15,647 nucleotides of DNA from CAYLHS01 sp964496205 (GTDB lineage: Bacteria; Actinomycetota; Acidimicrobiia; Spongiisociales; UBA4744), in assembly GCA_964496205.1 (NCBI GenBank), contig CAZBXV010000045.1:1-15647 (forward strand), given 5' to 3'. Of this stretch, positions 13,228 to 15,647 are shown piece by piece. Within the stretch, counting starts at the first letter, position 1. Each line of letters opens with the position of its first letter. The notes beneath the pieces were generated by a model, which searched no databases, was not told the origin of the DNA, and saw only the letters and a program-made list of their open reading frames with translations. The translations under genes were made by a program, and so were the position numbers.

Positions 13228-14166
13228 ATGGATACTCCTGCCGTCTTCACCAGCCAACTCACAAAGCTCTACGGCGACACGGTTGCGCTCGACCAACTCG
13301 ATCTGAGCGTGTCCCGCGGAGCGGTCCACTGTCTGCTCGGGCCGAACGGCTCGGGCAAGACGACCACCGTCGCCATCCTCACCACTCTCCGCACCCCAAC
13401 CGGGGGGACCGCTCAAGTCGATGGGATCGACGTCGTCTCGCAACCCGATCAGGTCCGTGCCCGTTGTGGAGTGACGCTGCAACACACAGGTGTCGACCAA
13501 CAGATGACGGGACGTGAGGTCCTCCGACTGCAAGCAGTGCTGCAAGGCCTCGGGCGAACTGCCAGGAGCCGGCGGGTAGACAACCTGGTGGAACTCCTCG
13601 ACCTCTCGGGCCACATCGACACCCGGATATCTGGTTGGAGCGGCGGGCTCCGCAGACGTCTCGATCTGGCGGCGGCGCTCGTTCACCGGCCCAGCATCCT
13701 CTTCCTCGACGAACCCACCACGGGGCTCGATCCCGCCAGCCGCCGGACGCTGTGGGATGAGATCGAGCGGCTCAACCGCGAGGAAGGCACGACCGTGTTC
13801 CTCACCACCCAGTATCTAGAGGAGGCCGAGCGTCTGGCCGAGACCGTGAGCATCTTGCGAGCAGGACGCCTGATCATCACCTCGAGCCCGAACCGGCTCA
13901 AACACGGCCTCGGGGAGAGGCGCATGGTGCTCCGCTTCGCACACGCCGAACACACCGGTGCGGCCGCACAACTGCTGGGAGGGAGTGTCGACATGGAAGG
14001 CGACCAGCCCATACTCCGGGTTCCGGTCGACGCCGGGGACGAGCCGCGCTGTCTTGCCGACCTGGCGCATGCCGGATGCGACGTGGTCGCGTTCACGGTG
14101 GTCGAGCCCAGCCTGGAGGACGTCTTCCTGCGTCTGACGGCCGAGCCGCTCGAGGAGCCGGCGTGA
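13228..14166 (+). CDS. DrrA-type ABC exporter ATP-binding protein
   Basis: ATPase subunit (312 aa) of an ABC-2 type drug/lipid exporter, working with the permease encoded next. Seen: Walker A GPNGSGKT (38-45), Q-loop Gln85, signature WSGGLRRR (137-144, Trp in place of the usual Leu), Walker B ILFLDEPT (157-164), and the D-loop GLDPASR. The switch position reads TTQYLEEAERLA with Gln195 instead of histidine, as in DrrA of anthracycline producers. A C-terminal regulatory segment ends in VVEPSLEDVFLRLT, also typical of this family. ATG 13228 is preferred over GTG 13216, because GTG 13216 overlaps the -10 box. The end overlaps the permease start (GTGA). The substrate is unknown. Confidence 0.93.
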   Translation: MDTPAVFTSQLTKLYGDTVALDQLDLSVSRGAVHCLLGPNGSGKTTTVAILTTLRTPTGGTAQVDGIDVVSQPDQVRARCGVTLQHTGVDQQMTGREVLRLQAVLQGLGRTARSRRVDNLVELLDLSGHIDTRISGWSGGLRRRLDLAAALVHRPSILFLDEPTTGLDPASRRTLWDEIERLNREEGTTVFLTTQYLEEAERLAETVSILRAGRLIITSSPNRLKHGLGERRMVLRFAHAEHTGAAAQLLGGSVDMEGDQPILRVPVDAGDEPRCLADLAHAGCDVVAFTVVEPSLEDVFLRLTAEPLEEPA

Positions 14167-14960
14167 CAGCGGTCGTTCACCCCCGTCGCAACGATCTCCC
14201 CAAGTTGGGAGCGCTCATCGCCCGCTCGCTCCGCACGTGCCTGCGCACTCCGGAGCTGACCGCCGGACCATTGCTGATGAGCGGATTCTTCCTCGTCATC
14301 TACCACGGCCAGCTGGCCGGGGCGGCACCCGGGTTCCTGACCAGCGGTAGCTACATCGCCTTCATCGTCCCACTCGTGCTGCTCACTGCCGCCTTTACGG
14401 GAGGTGCCATCGGCGGACAGCTCGTCGTAAGAGACCTCGAGTCGCGGTACTTTGCGACCCTGGTTCTCACCCCGACTCGGCGCGGGACGTTTGCGCTGGC
14501 CCCCACCGTCGCCGGCCTGGCGGTGATTGCTACCCAGCTGGTAATCCTGATCATGGTCGGGGCGCTGTTGGGTCTGAAGCACCCACATGGCGCAGCCGGC
14601 CTAGGGGTGCTGATGAGTTACACCCTGGTGGCGGGCACCGGGTTCCTGCTGCTGGCACTCGCCGCCGGTCTGATCGGGCGAAACATGGGAGCGGTCAACA
14701 CGGCCGTCTACATCTTCTTCCCGCTTTCCTTCATGACCGCTACCTTCGTCCCCCGGTCCAGCCTGGAAGGATGGATGGCGGTGGCCGCAGACTTCAATCC
14801 CCTCACCTACCTTCTGGAGGCTATGCGGGACGCACTCACGCCGGGCTGGAGTGGATCGGCCTTGCTGCACGGAGGAATTGCGGCCGCCGGGATCCTGGCG
14901 GTCGGGATCGCGGCAGCCTGGTTCGGACTGCGCCAGAATGGCAAGGAGGTCGACCGATGA
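14163..14960 (+). CDS. ABC-2 type transporter permease (DrrB-like)
   Basis: Membrane subunit of the exporter, 265 aa, with six predicted transmembrane helices (about 32-49, 64-86, 112-137, 143-170, 177-196, 234-255). The features match ABC-2 permeases: a cytoplasmic N-terminus with RSLRTCLRTPE before helix 1, the amphipathic VVRDLESRYFATLVLTPTRR after helix 2, and NPLTYLLEAMRDAL before the last helix. GTG 14163 overlaps the ATPase stop, so the two subunits are translationally coupled. The stop overlaps the TetR start (ATGA). Likely exports a hydrophobic compound; the substrate cannot be inferred. Confidence 0.92.
   Translation: MTAVVHPRRNDLPKLGALIARSLRTCLRTPELTAGPLLMSGFFLVIYHGQLAGAAPGFLTSGSYIAFIVPLVLLTAAFTGGAIGGQLVVRDLESRYFATLVLTPTRRGTFALAPTVAGLAVIATQLVILIMVGALLGLKHPHGAAGLGVLMSYTLVAGTGFLLLALAAGLIGRNMGAVNTAVYIFFPLSFMTATFVPRSSLEGWMAVAADFNPLTYLLEAMRDALTPGWSGSALLHGGIAAAGILAVGIAAAWFGLRQNGKEVDR
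14943..14950 (+). promoter_or_regulatory. Ribosome binding site of the TetR gene
   Basis: AAGGAGGT, a near-complete anti-16S match, 6 bases before ATG 14957. It lies inside the permease 3' end and settles the TetR start, ruling out the longer upstream frame. Confidence 0.85.
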
Positions 14961-15559
14961 ATACCGACACCACCAGAGAGCAAATCCTCCAAGGGTTCAC
15001 CGATCAGTTGCTCGATGTCGGCTACCGAGGGATCTCGCTGCAGAGCATCACGGACGCGGTGGGGATCAAGCGACCCAGCTTGTACCACCACTTCCCGGAC
15101 GGGAAGGAGCAGATCTACACCGAAGTGGCGCTGCGAATGATCGATGATGACGCTGCCCGGGTCGCGGCCGCCCTCGCCGACCATCGAGACCTCAAAGGGC
15201 GCCTGGTGGCGCTGGCACTTCTCCACACAGACGACGCCCGGAAGGCCGCACTCGATCAACGCATCTACGACGCCACTCGCTATGTCGGCGACGAGACTCG
15301 CACACTTGTGTCCACCCGCTACGTGGAGGGCCTGCTCTCCCCCGTGACCGACATGATGCGCCAGGCTGTGAGCCGGGGTGAGCTACGCCCGATCGAACCT
15401 GATCTTCTCATGCAGACGTTCTTTGGCATGACCGGCGCCGTACAGGACATTCCCGAGGACGTCGGAATGCCACCCGATCGGCGAGGGTCCCGCTCTCCGG
15501 CGCTTGACATGGCGGAGAAGGTCGTCGACCTCTTCCTGCGGGGTGCCGGCGCCGGGTGA
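14957..15559 (+). CDS. TetR-family transcriptional repressor
   Basis: One-component regulator, 200 aa. The N-terminal helix-turn-helix (about 8-53) reads TREQILQGFTDQLLDVGYRGISLQSITDAVGIKRPSLYHHF, the classic TetR_N pattern. The rest is an all-helical ligand-binding/dimerisation domain, resembling the TetR_C subtype with TRYVEGLLSPV and FFGMTGAVQDI. As last gene of the efflux operon it most likely represses the promoter at 13191-13219 through the 18-bp palindrome and releases on binding a pump substrate; this is inferred from gene order and operator position. ATG 14957 overlaps the permease stop by 4 bases and has a strong Shine-Dalgarno. Confidence 0.92.
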   Translation: MNTDTTREQILQGFTDQLLDVGYRGISLQSITDAVGIKRPSLYHHFPDGKEQIYTEVALRMIDDDAARVAAALADHRDLKGRLVALALLHTDDARKAALDQRIYDATRYVGDETRTLVSTRYVEGLLSPVTDMMRQAVSRGELRPIEPDLLMQTFFGMTGAVQDIPEDVGMPPDRRGSRSPALDMAEKVVDLFLRGAGAG

Positions 15560-15607
15560 GTGTCAATGGCCCAGGAGTCCTACAGCTCGAATCCCCCCGA
15601 GCAGGAG

Positions 15608-15628
15608 AGCCCGGCGAGAGGCTGGGCT
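15608..15628 (+). terminator. Weak hairpin after the efflux operon
   Basis: AGCCCG and TGGGCT can pair (one G-T) around a 9-base loop, 49 bases after the TetR stop. No T-run follows. A short open frame from ATG 15566 runs off the window edge, but nothing shows that it is a gene. The last 88 bases hold nothing else I can identify. Confidence 0.2.
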
Positions 15629-15647
15629 TGTCCGATGAGCGGAGGGA

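Noticed and set aside
13683..14588. A 301-codon minus-strand frame opposite the ABC transporter genes
   Set aside because: Shadow of the ATPase and permease; low-complexity product with no start signal.
15560..15647. A tRNA T-arm-like string (CTCGAATCCCCCC) and a short open frame at the right edge
   Set aside because: No acceptor or anticodon stems can be drawn around it, and the frame from ATG 15566 is only 27 codons before the window ends, with no recognisable product.

Overview
This 15.6 kb window is GC-rich chromosomal DNA, most likely from an uncultivated member of the Actinomycetota; Acidimicrobiia-like is my best guess. Three things point that way. It carries the actinobacterial cluster fhaA-fhaB-pstP-rodA-pbpA-pknB, it has a DrrA/DrrB-type ABC exporter with a TetR repressor, and its transcription units often start with no ribosome binding site, a few bases after a TANNNT -10 box. 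No phage, insertion sequence or CRISPR array is visible, so this looks like core genome with small accessory patches.

Layout. Positions 1-339 are non-coding: a modular GC-rich hairpin repeat and a 7-bp tandem repeat. From 7629 down to 340, a minus-strand operon encodes FhaA, FhaB, a PP2C phosphatase, a SEDS glycosyltransferase (RodA), a class B penicillin-binding protein (PbpA), a PASTA Ser/Thr kinase (PknB) and the DNA repair enzyme MutY. Most joints are 4-base stop/start overlaps, and pknB seems to have an extra internal promoter. The set links peptidoglycan synthesis (RodA-PbpA) to sensing by phosphorylation: PknB reads cell wall fragments through PASTA domains, the PP2C enzyme reverses it, and the FHA proteins read phosphothreonine. 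From 7633 to 8528 on the plus strand lies a decayed, N-terminally truncated ABC solute-binding protein gene. It is followed by tRNA-Leu(CAG), a membrane-anchored protein of unknown function that begins 4 bases after the tRNA, then serS and a UbiE/MenG methyltransferase.

From 11647 to 13190 there are few proteins and much structure: repeat elements, a RimJ/RimL-type acetyltransferase on the minus strand, and a full-length 'large type' SRP RNA of about 271 nt (minus strand, 12854 to 12584) with Alu and S domains. Copies of the hairpin repeat flank this RNA in opposite orientation. From 13191 to 15559 is an inducible efflux operon: ABC ATPase, ABC-2 permease and TetR regulator. A textbook promoter drives it, with an 18-bp perfect palindrome in its spacer, presumably the TetR operator.

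The points most worth a second look are the Alu-bearing SRP RNA in an actinobacterial context, the intergenic repeat family whose hairpins vary yet stay self-complementary, the consistent leaderless promoter architecture, and the tRNA-to-CDS junction.
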